Source of the DNA: Marinoscillum pacificum
GTDB taxonomy: Bacteria; Bacteroidota; Bacteroidia; Cytophagales; Cyclobacteriaceae
Assembly: GCF_024714495.1 (NCBI RefSeq)
Contig: NZ_JAMZMJ010000005.1
Coordinates: 310,001 to 374,000 of the forward strand
Length of the DNA: 64,000 nucleotides
Direction: 5' to 3'
Shown here in pieces: positions 26,025 through 35,641 of the stretch (its first letter is position 1; the number at the start of each line of letters is the position of its first letter). The position numbers and the translations under genes are program-made. Under the pieces are notes generated by a model that did not search any database, was not told the DNA's origin, and saw only the letters and a list, made by a program, of their open reading frames with translations.

Positions 26025-27337
26025 TGATAATAAACTTCCAATTTTGGTCTTAAGCTTTCATTTGGATGCTCACTTGATGCGAAAAAAGCAACTTTGTACA
26101 CTGCTTCTACATCATGTTTAATTAATAAACCATGGTTAGATGACGGGTTAGCATACATATCCTTGACTAATTCTGTAACCTCAATATTATCATAATCAAT
26201 TTCATCTCCAGGTCTATTTTCAACAATAACTTGATCTTCTTCAGAAATTTCAGGCTTATTATTCCAGGTTACTGTCATTTCATTCCAATCTTCCAAAACT
26301 CTATTAACACTAAAGGTATTATTACCGGAATTGTGAGGATGGTATGATATTCTATAAACTGATGTATTATTATAAAATAAGGATAAATAGGCTGCATCTA
26401 TTATCGCATTTTCTGGTAGATCAGACAAATCAAAGTCTATTAAAACATGATGTGTCTCAAAACTCCCATTAACAGTCCATGAATAAAGGTGAATATCTTC
26501 ATAATCTCCATAATTATTATCTGGCATCAACAAACTTACCAAAGCATCGTTACCTGTAGTTGGTCCTGGTCGAAATGTCATTACATTACTTTCAGCAATT
26601 TTAAAGACTACCGTCAAAGGAACAGTTCTATAAGTCAATAGATCTGCCGCTGACAAAGACCTCACTTCAGAAAGACTATCTCCTAGTATAAATTCAATAT
26701 CAATTGTTGTAAAATCACTTCTCAATGTTACTACATTAATAGAATCGCTTAACTCCTCAGTAAACAATTCAACCCCATCAGCAGTAACTTTAAGGTCAAC
26801 AACCTCAAATGAAGTTGATTCACCATTTTGAACCAAACTACTAACCAGAATCTGAACGGTTGGAACTATTTCATAACCTAATGCAGCATACCCCAAATCT
26901 TCAGGATCAATCGAAGAGGTAGGTATTACCTCGAGACTTAAGTTATTAACTTCATCAGCACTAATGGTAAATTGTACTGGTAAAGGTTTCTCAACTAAGG
27001 TACCCAATGCAGAACCTTCCATTGGTGTAGCGTAAATAACCTCACCCGATTCATTGAGAAGTAAAAACTTAGTAACCTCATAATCACCTATTTCTAAGAG
27101 AACAGGCTCTGATTGAAATCCGTAAACATCAACTTCATAGTTGCTGAGCACAAGCTCACCATCCATCTCGACAGAAATAATAACAGAAGACACTTGATCC
27201 TCCAAAATTCTACCGTTACGTACATCAGTTATAACACTAGCAGATAAAATTACACTCCCTTGAGGGACAGATTCGTCTTTATTACACGAACCACATAGAA
27301 CAACAAGGCCTAAAAGGCCGAAGATTAGTTTATTCAT
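26021..27337 (-). CDS. Lipoprotein with C-terminal DNRLRE/CBM96-like domain
   Basis: A 438-residue protein starting with a lipoprotein signal (MNKLIFGLLGLVVLCGSC, Cys18). Residues about 25-250 form beta-rich domains that I do not recognise. The C-terminal part, about 265-438, has the DNRLRE pattern: NDALVSLLMPDNNYGDYE, VLIDFDLSDLPENAIIDAAYL, DWNEMTVTWNNKP and TELVKDMY with HGLLIKHD. Such domains bind carbohydrate or act as surface modules. It lies at the border of the glycan cluster but on the other strand, with 123 nt to the flippase gene. Confidence 0.75.
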   Translation of the reverse strand: MNKLIFGLLGLVVLCGSCNKDESVPQGSVILSASVITDVRNGRILEDQVSSVIISVEMDGELVLSNYEVDVYGFQSEPVLLEIGDYEVTKFLLLNESGEVIYATPMEGSALGTLVEKPLPVQFTISADEVNNLSLEVIPTSSIDPEDLGYAALGYEIVPTVQILVSSLVQNGESTSFEVVDLKVTADGVELFTEELSDSINVVTLRSDFTTIDIEFILGDSLSEVRSLSAADLLTYRTVPLTVVFKIAESNVMTFRPGPTTGNDALVSLLMPDNNYGDYEDIHLYSWTVNGSFETHHVLIDFDLSDLPENAIIDAAYLSLFYNNTSVYRISYHPHNSGNNTFSVNRVLEDWNEMTVTWNNKPEISEEDQVIVENRPGDEIDYDNIEVTELVKDMYANPSSNHGLLIKHDVEAVYKVAFFASSEHPNESLRPKLEVYYH

Positions 27338-27460
27338 TATAGCTTTTATTTGTATTGGATCAAATATAAATGAATTTAGAAAAACTTAATATTTCAAAAA
27401 TCCAACGCTCCAAAAGGATTTGAATTAATAATAGCGATCTTCGCATGACAATTATAATTC

Positions 27461-28951
27461 ATGGGAATAGTAATAAGGCAGAGTTTTTGGACATCACTAA
27501 TGATGTATGCTGGGGTAGTAATTGGATACATTAACACCCTCGTACTTTTGCCTAAATATCTTGAGTTTGATCAAATCGGTTTGATCCGTTTAATTCAATC
27601 AAATGCCACAATGATGATTCCTGTTGCTGTACTGGGAATGAGTGGTTCAGTGGTTAAATACTTCCCCTCATTTAGGAACAACAAGGATACTAGAAATTCA
27701 ATAATTACGCTTCATTTATCAATTCTACTAATATCAAATTTACTGATTGCATCGCTTTCCTATTTTTTCATTGATCAAATTGCGCTGTTTTTTGAGGAGA
27801 AATCATCAGCGTATATAGACTATATTTTTATTACAATTTTAATACTTTCCTTTCAGTCCTTTTTTGAATATTTATTTAGTATATCACGATCAAATCTCAA
27901 CATAATATTTCCTTCTTTTCTCAAAGAAGTAGTCTTAAGACTAGCAAGTTTAGTATTGGTATTATTATATGGATTAGAAAAGATTGAGTTCGGACAATTC
28001 ATCGTATTTCTTTGTGGATTTTATATGTTGAATTCGGTACTATTTATCTCTTACTTAATTGTTAAAAAACATTTTGCACTAAATTTTCATTTCCAATCCA
28101 TAGAGAAAAAATTATTTAAAGAATTAATTAACTATTCAGGTTATACACTCCTCACAAGCATCGGAATTTCGATCATTACCAACATCAGTTATTTGATGAC
28201 TTCTAAGTTCTTAGGACTAGAAGCGAATGGAATCTTTACGACTTGTATGTTCATTGGTATCATCATAGAAATGCCTAAAAGGGCTATGAGTTTTATCGTT
28301 GGCCCCCTTGTTTCTGATACTTTCAAGAGAAATGACATCAATCAAATTGAGCATATTTATCAGCGAGCTAGTCTGAACCTTGGAATCATCGGCATGCTTA
28401 TTACCATTGGAGTAATTACTAACTTGGATGATTTCTTTCTAATGGTATCTAAAGGTGAGCAAATTGCATTGGGATACTGGGTAATTATTGGGGTTGGTTG
28501 TGCTAAACTTATCAGTATGATATTTGGTCCAAGTGGTGAATTATTGCTTTTCTCTCAACTCAAAAACTTCATGCTTTATTTGATGATGTTAAGTGCCTTT
28601 TTGATAGTATTTCTTAATTGGTTACTTATTCCTTCTTTAGGCCTTAATGGTGCTGCTATTGCGTTTTTCCTAACAACATTTTCAGATCAACTCTTTCGAT
28701 TTATTCTGATCAAAACCAGACTTAAAATTCGATTATTCGTTAAACAGCACATACTTCTCATCTTGATTGGCATCAGCACGGCTTTTATCATTTCATCGAT
28801 TCCATTTTATATCAATCCCCTCTTGAATATTCTAATTCGTTCTATCATCACTTCAGTTATTTTCCTAGGATTGATCTATATCTTTAAGGTCTCAGAGGAA
28901 ATCAACTTTACTATTAATAAAACACTAGCCAGAATTTTTAAAAATGCTTAA
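27461..28951 (+). CDS. Oligosaccharide flippase (Wzx-like, MOP superfamily)
   Basis: A 496-residue membrane protein with about 12-14 helices in two bundles. The N terminus SFWTSLMMYAGVVIGYINTL and the LPKYLEFDQIGLIRL loop are typical of polysaccharide biosynthesis exporters that move lipid-linked repeat units to the periplasm. It opens a run of same-strand glycan genes (27461-33440) with overlaps or short gaps, and its 3' end overlaps the methyltransferase gene by 8 nt. The DNA is visibly more AT-rich than in the housekeeping genes around. Confidence 0.88.
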   Translation: MGIVIRQSFWTSLMMYAGVVIGYINTLVLLPKYLEFDQIGLIRLIQSNATMMIPVAVLGMSGSVVKYFPSFRNNKDTRNSIITLHLSILLISNLLIASLSYFFIDQIALFFEEKSSAYIDYIFITILILSFQSFFEYLFSISRSNLNIIFPSFLKEVVLRLASLVLVLLYGLEKIEFGQFIVFLCGFYMLNSVLFISYLIVKKHFALNFHFQSIEKKLFKELINYSGYTLLTSIGISIITNISYLMTSKFLGLEANGIFTTCMFIGIIIEMPKRAMSFIVGPLVSDTFKRNDINQIEHIYQRASLNLGIIGMLITIGVITNLDDFFLMVSKGEQIALGYWVIIGVGCAKLISMIFGPSGELLLFSQLKNFMLYLMMLSAFLIVFLNWLLIPSLGLNGAAIAFFLTTFSDQLFRFILIKTRLKIRLFVKQHILLILIGISTAFIISSIPFYINPLLNILIRSIITSVIFLGLIYIFKVSEEINFTINKTLARIFKNA

Positions 28952-29687
28952 TACAAAGTTAGATGAAAGTATTAATGAGCTAATCGCAATAAATAACGAA
29001 GGGTGGTTTGCAGAATACTTAAACCAGCATTCCTCCAGGTTTCTTTCTGACCTTAAGGAGGTGATAAATATCTTACCCGATAAGAATAAACATATTGCTG
29101 ACTTTGGCGCCGCACCGTTTGCAACGAGCTTAGCGTTAATTAAAACAGGTTACACAGTCGACAGTTATGACATTGCACCAGAAAGATTCCAGGATCTAAC
29201 ATCATTAGGGCTAACAGTTAAAAAAATAGATTTAGACAATTGGTCAAAAGAAACAGAAACTCGCTATGACTTAATTATTCTCACAGAAGTATTCGAACAC
29301 CTGAGAGGAAACCTAATTAAAACCTCGCAAAATCTTCATAATTCGCTTAAGACTGGTGGAATAGTATATCTAACTACCCCAAATTCTAGATCTATTACAG
29401 GCCTATATAAACTGCTTTTTAAAGGAACATCTTATGCCGTTTCACGAGATCTGTATTTTGAGTGGAACAAGCTTAATACATTGGGCCATATGGGTCATGT
29501 AAGGGAATATACATTAAAAGAACTCGAGCTCTTTTTTGAGCAAATAGGATTTGAAGTAATGACCTCTAAATCAATACCGAAGAAATTAGGATCAGGATTT
29601 AAGAACGAAGTGTTTTTCAAAATAGAACAACTCTTTAATCCTCTACGTCTTGGATCTGGGGCACATTTGATCCTTAAAAGAAAATGA
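28944..29687 (+). CDS. Class I SAM-dependent methyltransferase
   Basis: A 247-residue protein with a Rossmann methyltransferase fold: IADFGAAPFATSLAL is the SAM-binding motif I, DLIILTEVFEHLRG motif II/III, and GGIVYLTTPNSRSI the later strand. The pattern is that of ubiE/Methyltransf_11-23 enzymes found in polysaccharide clusters, where they methylate sugars or lipid carriers. It overlaps the flippase by 8 nt and the sulfotransferase by 4 nt. Confidence 0.87.
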   Translation: MLNTKLDESINELIAINNEGWFAEYLNQHSSRFLSDLKEVINILPDKNKHIADFGAAPFATSLALIKTGYTVDSYDIAPERFQDLTSLGLTVKKIDLDNWSKETETRYDLIILTEVFEHLRGNLIKTSQNLHNSLKTGGIVYLTTPNSRSITGLYKLLFKGTSYAVSRDLYFEWNKLNTLGHMGHVREYTLKELELFFEQIGFEVMTSKSIPKKLGSGFKNEVFFKIEQLFNPLRLGSGAHLILKRK

Positions 29688-30631
29688 GATTACTCTTCCA
29701 CATAGGATATCCCAAGTCTGCCAGTTCAGCATTACAAAAAGGTTTTTTTGACATACATCCCGATATTCAATTTTTTGGAAGGATACCCACACACAACACA
29801 GGATCTAAAGTAATTGAGGTCAATCACCAATCACTCTTTCTAGCTAATCAATCATTGCATCAATGGCATGATGAGCTAGTCAGTGATAAATTTTCAATTC
29901 ATGATTCTAAGAAACAACTAAACCTATTTCTTTCGGATAACCCTTCTTCAAAAGTCAAAGTCTTTAGCAGTGAATTTATAACTAGCGTCTTTTTTTGCCA
30001 CCCTGATATATTCAACAAAATCAGTCGCTTGAAGCAGCTTGAATTTACTGATATTATTTTAGTCATACGCAATCAAGTAGATTTAATCAAATCGCAGTAT
30101 AGAGAACATCCATTTGATCCACATGATCTAGTTCATGGAAAACCGGTCACATTGGACGAATGGATTAATCATTCCAATACGCTTGATCACAGTTATCTAG
30201 GGTCCTTAATGTATGATAGAATTATCGAATATTGTTATGAGTTATTTGGCAAAGAACACGTCTTTATAACTCCCTTTGAATCATTGACAAATGACCCAAA
30301 GTCTGTGGCAATTGAATTAAGTGATTGGATGGGCATCAACATGAGTGATAGTCAAAAACTCTTAACAAATCTTCCGCGTGAAAACTCTGGAGTCTCCATG
30401 AGGTATAACATAACTAGAAATCTTAAGAAAAAAATTCTTGGTGAATTCCCAATATCCAATTATTTACCCAACAAACTGAATGAGTTAATTAGGTCGAAAT
30501 TAAAAAAAGGAGCAAAAGCTCATTACAGTATTACTCAAGATTCGATTAACTTTTTGAAACTTCAATTTTCGGAATCAAATAGAAAAACACAAAACCAATT
30601 AGACAAAGGCTTGCCTGCAGGTTATTTATAA
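29684..30631 (+). CDS. Sulfotransferase-like protein
   Basis: A 315-residue protein. HIGYPKSASSALQKGFF near the N terminus matches the 5'-phosphosulfate binding loop of PAPS-dependent sulfotransferases, and DIILVIRNQVDLIKSQY matches the 3'-phosphate motif (Arg ... Ser). The C terminus is basic. In its glycan-cluster setting it probably sulfates a surface sugar. Sulfated exopolysaccharide is common in marine bacteria but rarely shown genetically in Bacteroidota. It starts inside the methyltransferase stop. Confidence 0.82.
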   Translation: MRLLFHIGYPKSASSALQKGFFDIHPDIQFFGRIPTHNTGSKVIEVNHQSLFLANQSLHQWHDELVSDKFSIHDSKKQLNLFLSDNPSSKVKVFSSEFITSVFFCHPDIFNKISRLKQLEFTDIILVIRNQVDLIKSQYREHPFDPHDLVHGKPVTLDEWINHSNTLDHSYLGSLMYDRIIEYCYELFGKEHVFITPFESLTNDPKSVAIELSDWMGINMSDSQKLLTNLPRENSGVSMRYNITRNLKKKILGEFPISNYLPNKLNELIRSKLKKGAKAHYSITQDSINFLKLQFSESNRKTQNQLDKGLPAGYL

Positions 30632-30636
30632 ATTTT

Positions 30637-31392
30637 ATGCTAAAACTCAGCAAATACTTCTTTAGACTTTATTGTTTAATTAGCTTCAAAAAGCTAAATC
30701 ACACACATTTTGGAACCAACTATGGTGGCTGGAAAATCCCGGATGATCGAATAGATGATTTAGATATATTACTGAGTGCTGGAATTGGACTTGATATGTC
30801 TTTTGAAATAGATTTAGCAAATAGTGTCCCAAGTTTAACCGTTCAAATGTTTGATCCTACTCCCCTCTCCGTAGAGCATGTCTCCAACTATTTTAAGAAT
30901 TCGCAAACTAACACACCCACCATTATTAACGGTGGACATAAAAGGCATCATCTCGATAGCGAGAACGAGCATTACAAAATCTTACCAAAAGAAAAGTTAG
31001 AAAACTTCACTTTCCATAACCTCGGTTGGAGTAAAACCCCTGAGAAGTTTAAATTCTATTTACCGGAAGGGAAAAATATGATTTCTTATTCAACAGAAAA
31101 AAAAACGGACAATTATTTAATATGTGAATGCAAACCAGTTAGTGATCTTCTACCACAATTACAGATTCAGTTAAGTAACAAATCCATTATCAAAATGGAC
31201 ATTGAGGGTTCAGAATATGGTGTAATCGATGACTTAAGAAAAAACAAACTTCTACCGAGTGTATTATTGTTCGAAATACATGTTTTTAATTGGAAAAACT
31301 TCCTACAACTAATTAAGACCACATACACATTACTATTTTCAGGTTATCGTTGCTTCTATATGGATGGCGATAACTACGGGTTTGTTAAATAA
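30637..31392 (+). CDS. FkbM-family methyltransferase-like protein
   Basis: A 251-residue protein. The core IIKMDIEGSEYGVIDDL is the FkbM motif, and VLLFEIHVF follows it as usual. The N-terminal part GGWKIPDDRIDDLDILLSAG contains the YGGW-like start of family members that act on glycans. The expected SAM-binding glycine loop is weak (SAGIGLDMSFE). It probably O-methylates a sugar. It lies 5 nt after the sulfotransferase. Confidence 0.75.
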   Translation: MLKLSKYFFRLYCLISFKKLNHTHFGTNYGGWKIPDDRIDDLDILLSAGIGLDMSFEIDLANSVPSLTVQMFDPTPLSVEHVSNYFKNSQTNTPTIINGGHKRHHLDSENEHYKILPKEKLENFTFHNLGWSKTPEKFKFYLPEGKNMISYSTEKKTDNYLICECKPVSDLLPQLQIQLSNKSIIKMDIEGSEYGVIDDLRKNKLLPSVLLFEIHVFNWKNFLQLIKTTYTLLFSGYRCFYMDGDNYGFVK

Positions 31393-31404
31393 AATTCTGT
31401 TTCA

Positions 31405-32685
31405 ATGAGGAAATTAAAAGTTGGTCTTTACTTCAATAATTTTGGCTTTTCAGGTGTGGATTTATCAAATCCTGAACTTGGAAACCCAGGAATTGGTGGA
31501 ACACTCTTCAATTTTGTAACACTTCCTTATTATTATTCACGACATGTCAATGATGAAATAGAATGGTACTTAATTGGACCTAATAATAGTGTATTACCAA
31601 CCAATATTAATCCTATACATATTGACAAACCAGAAGATCTGTCCCAGGTTTTCGAGACGTACTCCTTTGATTACTTTATATGGAAACCAGCTAGAACTAA
31701 GTTTATCATAGGGTTATTAGAGAAATATCAAATTAGGGGAATAGCATGGTGTCATAATATTCCTGAGCCAATAGAACTTAATCAACTAGCAAAAAGTAGA
31801 TATGTAAAGGCTGTCTCATGGGTTGGTCATGAGGCCATGGATGTAGTTAGAGATCACGCTATTATTAATAAATCTACTGTGATTTATAATGGATTTGACC
31901 CTTCACCATATTTACAATCTCCAAATTTGGATAGAGACCCAAACCTGGTTGTCTACCTTGGAAGTTTACACCCAGCAAAATGCTTCCATTTACTTGCTCA
32001 AGCCTGGCCTAAAGTTTTAGAAAAACGACCAAATGCAAAACTTGTGGTAATCGGATCAGGCAAATTGTACAATAGAAACTGTCAATTGGGTCCTTTTGAA
32101 TTAGCCGAAGAGAGTTATGAAAGAGTGTTTACCGCTCCTCTTTTGGATGAAGAAGGAAAAATTGACAAGTCAATTCATTTCGCTGGACTTTTGGGATCAG
32201 AAAAAATTCCCATTATGAAAAGCGCCGCTGTTGGAGTTATTAATCCTCACGGCAAAAGTGAAGTATGTCCTGGAAGTGCAATAGAATTTCAAGCTTGCGG
32301 AACCCCAGTGGTGGCAGGTGCTCGCTATGGTAATCTGGACGTAATTATTGATAAAGAAACGGGATATTTGGTAAATAACCAGGAGAAATTAGTTGAAAAA
32401 ATATGTAAGCTTCTTAATTCGCCCGAATCGATTCAAATAATGGGTGCAGCGGGAAAGTCATTTATAGAGCAAAAATTTTCCCAGAAGAAAATAATGGGTG
32501 ATTGGAAGAGTCTATTTGAACGATTAGAAAAAAACGAAGTTATTGGCCCATACCCAATGAAAAGCAACTGGTCTTTCAATATGAAAATAGTTTTTGAACT
32601 ATTGAGAGTTATCAAATTCAAAATTGGAATTTTCAGAAATTTGCCCTCCATCTATGAATTCATAGAATCACGAAAGAACAAATGA
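31405..32685 (+). CDS. Glycosyltransferase, GT4/GT-B fold
   Basis: A 426-residue enzyme. The acceptor-side N domain includes NPGIGGTLFNFVTLP; the C domain has VVYLGSLHPAKCFHLLAQAW, KLVVIGSGKLY and the nucleotide-sugar loop PGSAIEFQACGTPVVAGARYG. These are hallmarks of retaining GT4-type transferases. Sugar specificity cannot be told. Overlaps the following GT2 gene by 4 nt. Confidence 0.88.
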   Translation: MRKLKVGLYFNNFGFSGVDLSNPELGNPGIGGTLFNFVTLPYYYSRHVNDEIEWYLIGPNNSVLPTNINPIHIDKPEDLSQVFETYSFDYFIWKPARTKFIIGLLEKYQIRGIAWCHNIPEPIELNQLAKSRYVKAVSWVGHEAMDVVRDHAIINKSTVIYNGFDPSPYLQSPNLDRDPNLVVYLGSLHPAKCFHLLAQAWPKVLEKRPNAKLVVIGSGKLYNRNCQLGPFELAEESYERVFTAPLLDEEGKIDKSIHFAGLLGSEKIPIMKSAAVGVINPHGKSEVCPGSAIEFQACGTPVVAGARYGNLDVIIDKETGYLVNNQEKLVEKICKLLNSPESIQIMGAAGKSFIEQKFSQKKIMGDWKSLFERLEKNEVIGPYPMKSNWSFNMKIVFELLRVIKFKIGIFRNLPSIYEFIESRKNK

Positions 32686-33440
32686 CTATCAAAAAACCAC
32701 TTATAAGCATCATTACTGTTGTTTACAATGGAGAGCACGTAATCGAGCCGACAATTCTGAGTGTGATCAACCAATCTTTGAAAGATTTTGAATACCTTAT
32801 CATAGATGGTGATTCTACGGACAACACGCTAGCCAAAGTCAATACTTACAAAAACCAAATTACAGCCATTTATTCCGAAAAAGACAAAGGCGTCTATGAC
32901 GCCATGAATAAAGGTTTAAGACTAGCTAAAGGTGAGTATATTCTATTTCTCAATGCTGGGGATGAATTAGCTACCCCCACCACATTGGAAGCTATATTCA
33001 ACGCTAACTCTAATTCTGACTTACTCTATGGTGAAACCTTGATAATGTCTCCTGATAAACAAGTAATAGGAAGCAGAACTGAACTTACCAGCAGAAAACT
33101 TCCTAAACAGCTAAAAAAAGAAGATTTTCTGAATGGACAAGTAGTTAGTCATCAATCATTCATTCCGAAAATTGAGCTATGCAAACCGTACAATTTGCAC
33201 TATAAATGTAGCAGCGACATCAACTGGATGTTAGAAATAATGAATCGTAGTGAGACCATAACCAATGTTAATCTTCCAATCTCTAAATATCTTCAAGGTG
33301 GAATCTCAGACGTTCAATTAGCAACTTGCTGGAAAGAACGATTCTATATTCTTAAAAAACATTTCGGTTTATCGATTGTCTTATGGCAACATTTAAAATT
33401 CGCTATACGCTTTTTGAAAATCGGTGCATATAAATCCTAA
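32682..33440 (+). CDS. Glycosyltransferase, GT2 family
   Basis: A 252-residue GT-A enzyme of the WcaE-like group. PLISIITVVYNGEHVIEPTI opens the fold, YLIIDGDSTDNT carries the nucleotide-binding acidic residues and YDAMNKGLRLAKGEYILFLN leads to AGDE, the metal-binding position. QVVSHQSFIP is the usual acceptor region. It ends the same-strand run and overlaps the convergent GT4 gene by 4 nt. Confidence 0.9.
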   Translation: MTIKKPLISIITVVYNGEHVIEPTILSVINQSLKDFEYLIIDGDSTDNTLAKVNTYKNQITAIYSEKDKGVYDAMNKGLRLAKGEYILFLNAGDELATPTTLEAIFNANSNSDLLYGETLIMSPDKQVIGSRTELTSRKLPKQLKKEDFLNGQVVSHQSFIPKIELCKPYNLHYKCSSDINWMLEIMNRSETITNVNLPISKYLQGGISDVQLATCWKERFYILKKHFGLSIVLWQHLKFAIRFLKIGAYKS

Positions 33441-34687
33441 TTATAGAGTTTGATATACTTTTGAGTAATCACATGTTCTGAATAATTTTCCAGGATATGC
33501 TCTCTAGCTGCTATCGATACGGACTGATAGCACTCTTTATCCTCTTTTAGCTCCAGAATTCTTTTAACTACAGTTTTTACATCTACCTGACTAACTATAA
33601 ATCCGGTTTGTTCATTAAGGACAAGATCTCTCAACCCCCCAGCATCAAAGGCAACTACAGGTGTACCACACGACAATGATTCCATGGTAGTATATGAAAG
33701 GCTTTCCTGTCTAGAAGTTTGCAAATAGCAATCTGCCACATTGTAGAGTGTAGCCATTTCGGATTGATCAGTTATTACTCCTACATGTACTGCCTGGATA
33801 TTTAGAGATTCGATTCTTTTAGTTATTACAGGATCTTCATTCCCAAATAACATTAAATAAAACCTATCATCCAGTGCTGACATAACCTCTAGTACTGATT
33901 CAAACCCCTTATTTATGTCACGCAAATCTGCAGCACCTGCAGTCACAATAAATTTATCATCAGGAATTGCAAACTTCTTCTTAAAAGCCTTTTGAACATC
34001 CAAGCTTAAGATATTAAACACCTGCGTATCAATAGGGTTACCAATTAAGTTTATTAACTTCCCCTTATGAGGTTTACTTTTTAGGATTTGGTTCTTCATC
34101 CAACTACTTACAGCAACCAGTTCACCTTGATAATGTTCGAATAACCGTTTTTTTTCCAACAAGTTCTTAGAAGGAATTGACGATCCATTTTTAAAATAAA
34201 AACAATTGTTACACTGATTCTGATATTCCTCACATGATTGTGGTAAATGACAGCCTCCTGTCATCACCCACCAGTCATGATAGGTCCAAACTACTTTTTT
34301 AATTCTTGACAACTCAACAATCGTTTTGAGCGACAGCATTCCTAAATGAGTCCAATGAATATGAATCACATCTGCATCCTTTATCGCAGGATGGTTCAGT
34401 ATCGACAATCCTCGGTTACCATTTGAAAACTTGTATAAGAGTTTCCGATCTATTCCTGCCAGGACAAGTCCCAGTCTTTCTAGAATAAAACCTATCCAGA
34501 ATAATATTTTTTGGCTGATATTTAAGGCGAAAGAAAAATAAGTTTCGCAGGGAATCCGAACAGAGTTCCCAAGGACATATCCATACCTAACATCTACATT
34601 GTTTTTTTTGAGCGCTTTATACAACCTTTGCGCGGCAACAGCTGCCCCACCTTTATTTTCGAATGTACTGAGTATCAGTATTTTCAT
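33437..34687 (-). CDS. Glycosyltransferase, GT4 family
   Basis: A 416-residue GT-B enzyme on the opposite strand to its neighbours. STFENKGGAAVAAQRLYKAL begins the acceptor domain, VVWTYHDWWVMTGGCH is typical of EPS-type GT4 enzymes, and the C domain has FIVTAGAADLRDINKGFE, DCYLQTSRQESLSYTTMESL and CGTPVVAFDAGGLRD. A cysteine pair lies in NQCNNCFYF. The flipped orientation suggests a separate promoter in the 30-nt gap before 34718 or a rearrangement. Confidence 0.9.
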   Translation of the reverse strand: MKILILSTFENKGGAAVAAQRLYKALKKNNVDVRYGYVLGNSVRIPCETYFSFALNISQKILFWIGFILERLGLVLAGIDRKLLYKFSNGNRGLSILNHPAIKDADVIHIHWTHLGMLSLKTIVELSRIKKVVWTYHDWWVMTGGCHLPQSCEEYQNQCNNCFYFKNGSSIPSKNLLEKKRLFEHYQGELVAVSSWMKNQILKSKPHKGKLINLIGNPIDTQVFNILSLDVQKAFKKKFAIPDDKFIVTAGAADLRDINKGFESVLEVMSALDDRFYLMLFGNEDPVITKRIESLNIQAVHVGVITDQSEMATLYNVADCYLQTSRQESLSYTTMESLSCGTPVVAFDAGGLRDLVLNEQTGFIVSQVDVKTVVKRILELKEDKECYQSVSIAAREHILENYSEHVITQKYIKLYN

Positions 34688-34717
34688 TAATAAATAATTG
34701 TTTTATTAAGTAATCTA

Positions 34718-35641
34718 ATGATTGAGACTCCTATACTTATCCTTGTTTTTAATCGACCTGACAAAATAAAGCTTTTGTTAAATGAGCTTAAACTTTTTAA
34801 GCCAATTAAAATTTATATCGGAGCAGATGGACCCAGAAATCAAAAAGAAATGTCGCTTACCAACGAAGTTCGCAAAATAATCGACAACAGCATCAATTGG
34901 GAATGTGATGTTTTCAAACTCTATCGAGAGGAGAACTTGGGACTGAGAGTTGCCGTGAGTCAATCTATCACCTGGTTTTTTGAAAATGAAGATGCTGGTA
35001 TTATTCTAGAAGACGACTGTTTACCATCGAGTGCTTTTTTTAAATACGCCGATACACTATTAAAAAAACATTATTCCGATCACAAAATTTTTCACATATC
35101 AGGCAACAACTTACGACCAACGAATGACCATTCCTACCACCTCAGTAAATATCCAAGAGTATGGGGTTGGGCTACCTGGAAGCGCGCCTGGAAAAGCTAC
35201 GATGATAGTGATGACTTCATTTCTCAATTGACTAAAAAGCAAATTAAAAAAATGTTTCCTCGAGCCATTGACAGAGCTTTTTGGTCCATCATTATCGATA
35301 AGATGAAATTACCCAATGGAACCTTAAAAAGAAGATCTTGGGCCTATTTTTGGGCGTTAAACATTAGAAGTCAGCAAGGATACGCTATCCAACCAGAACA
35401 AAACTTAATTCATAATGTAGGATTTTCCTTGGATTCAACGAACACTAAAGCAGACTCAAGACTCGAACGACTATCCAGTAAAAACACTGCTGCAGCCAGT
35501 GAAATAACAGTCATTGACTACCCTTCTTATCAGGAAGAAAAAGACAATGACTTTGTTGATAATATCCTAATTGAAAGTCGAATGAGTTATTTCAAAATCA
35601 TTGTGAAAATTATTTTCCCCTTCTTGAAGCCAAGACATTAG
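34718..35641 (+). CDS. GT-A type glycosyltransferase (GNT-I/HlpA-like)
   Basis: A 307-residue protein. ETPILILVFNRPDKIKLLL and IYIGADGPRNQKE at the start and GIILEDDCLPSSAFFKY in the middle give the acidic metal-binding motif (EDDC). VWGWATWKRAWKSYD is a family-specific segment found in bacterial nucleotide-diphospho-sugar transferases in glycan clusters. The acceptor is unknown. Its last 32 nt overlap the convergent YfhO gene. Confidence 0.82.
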   Translation: MIETPILILVFNRPDKIKLLLNELKLFKPIKIYIGADGPRNQKEMSLTNEVRKIIDNSINWECDVFKLYREENLGLRVAVSQSITWFFENEDAGIILEDDCLPSSAFFKYADTLLKKHYSDHKIFHISGNNLRPTNDHSYHLSKYPRVWGWATWKRAWKSYDDSDDFISQLTKKQIKKMFPRAIDRAFWSIIIDKMKLPNGTLKRRSWAYFWALNIRSQQGYAIQPEQNLIHNVGFSLDSTNTKADSRLERLSSKNTAAASEITVIDYPSYQEEKDNDFVDNILIESRMSYFKIIVKIIFPFLKPRH

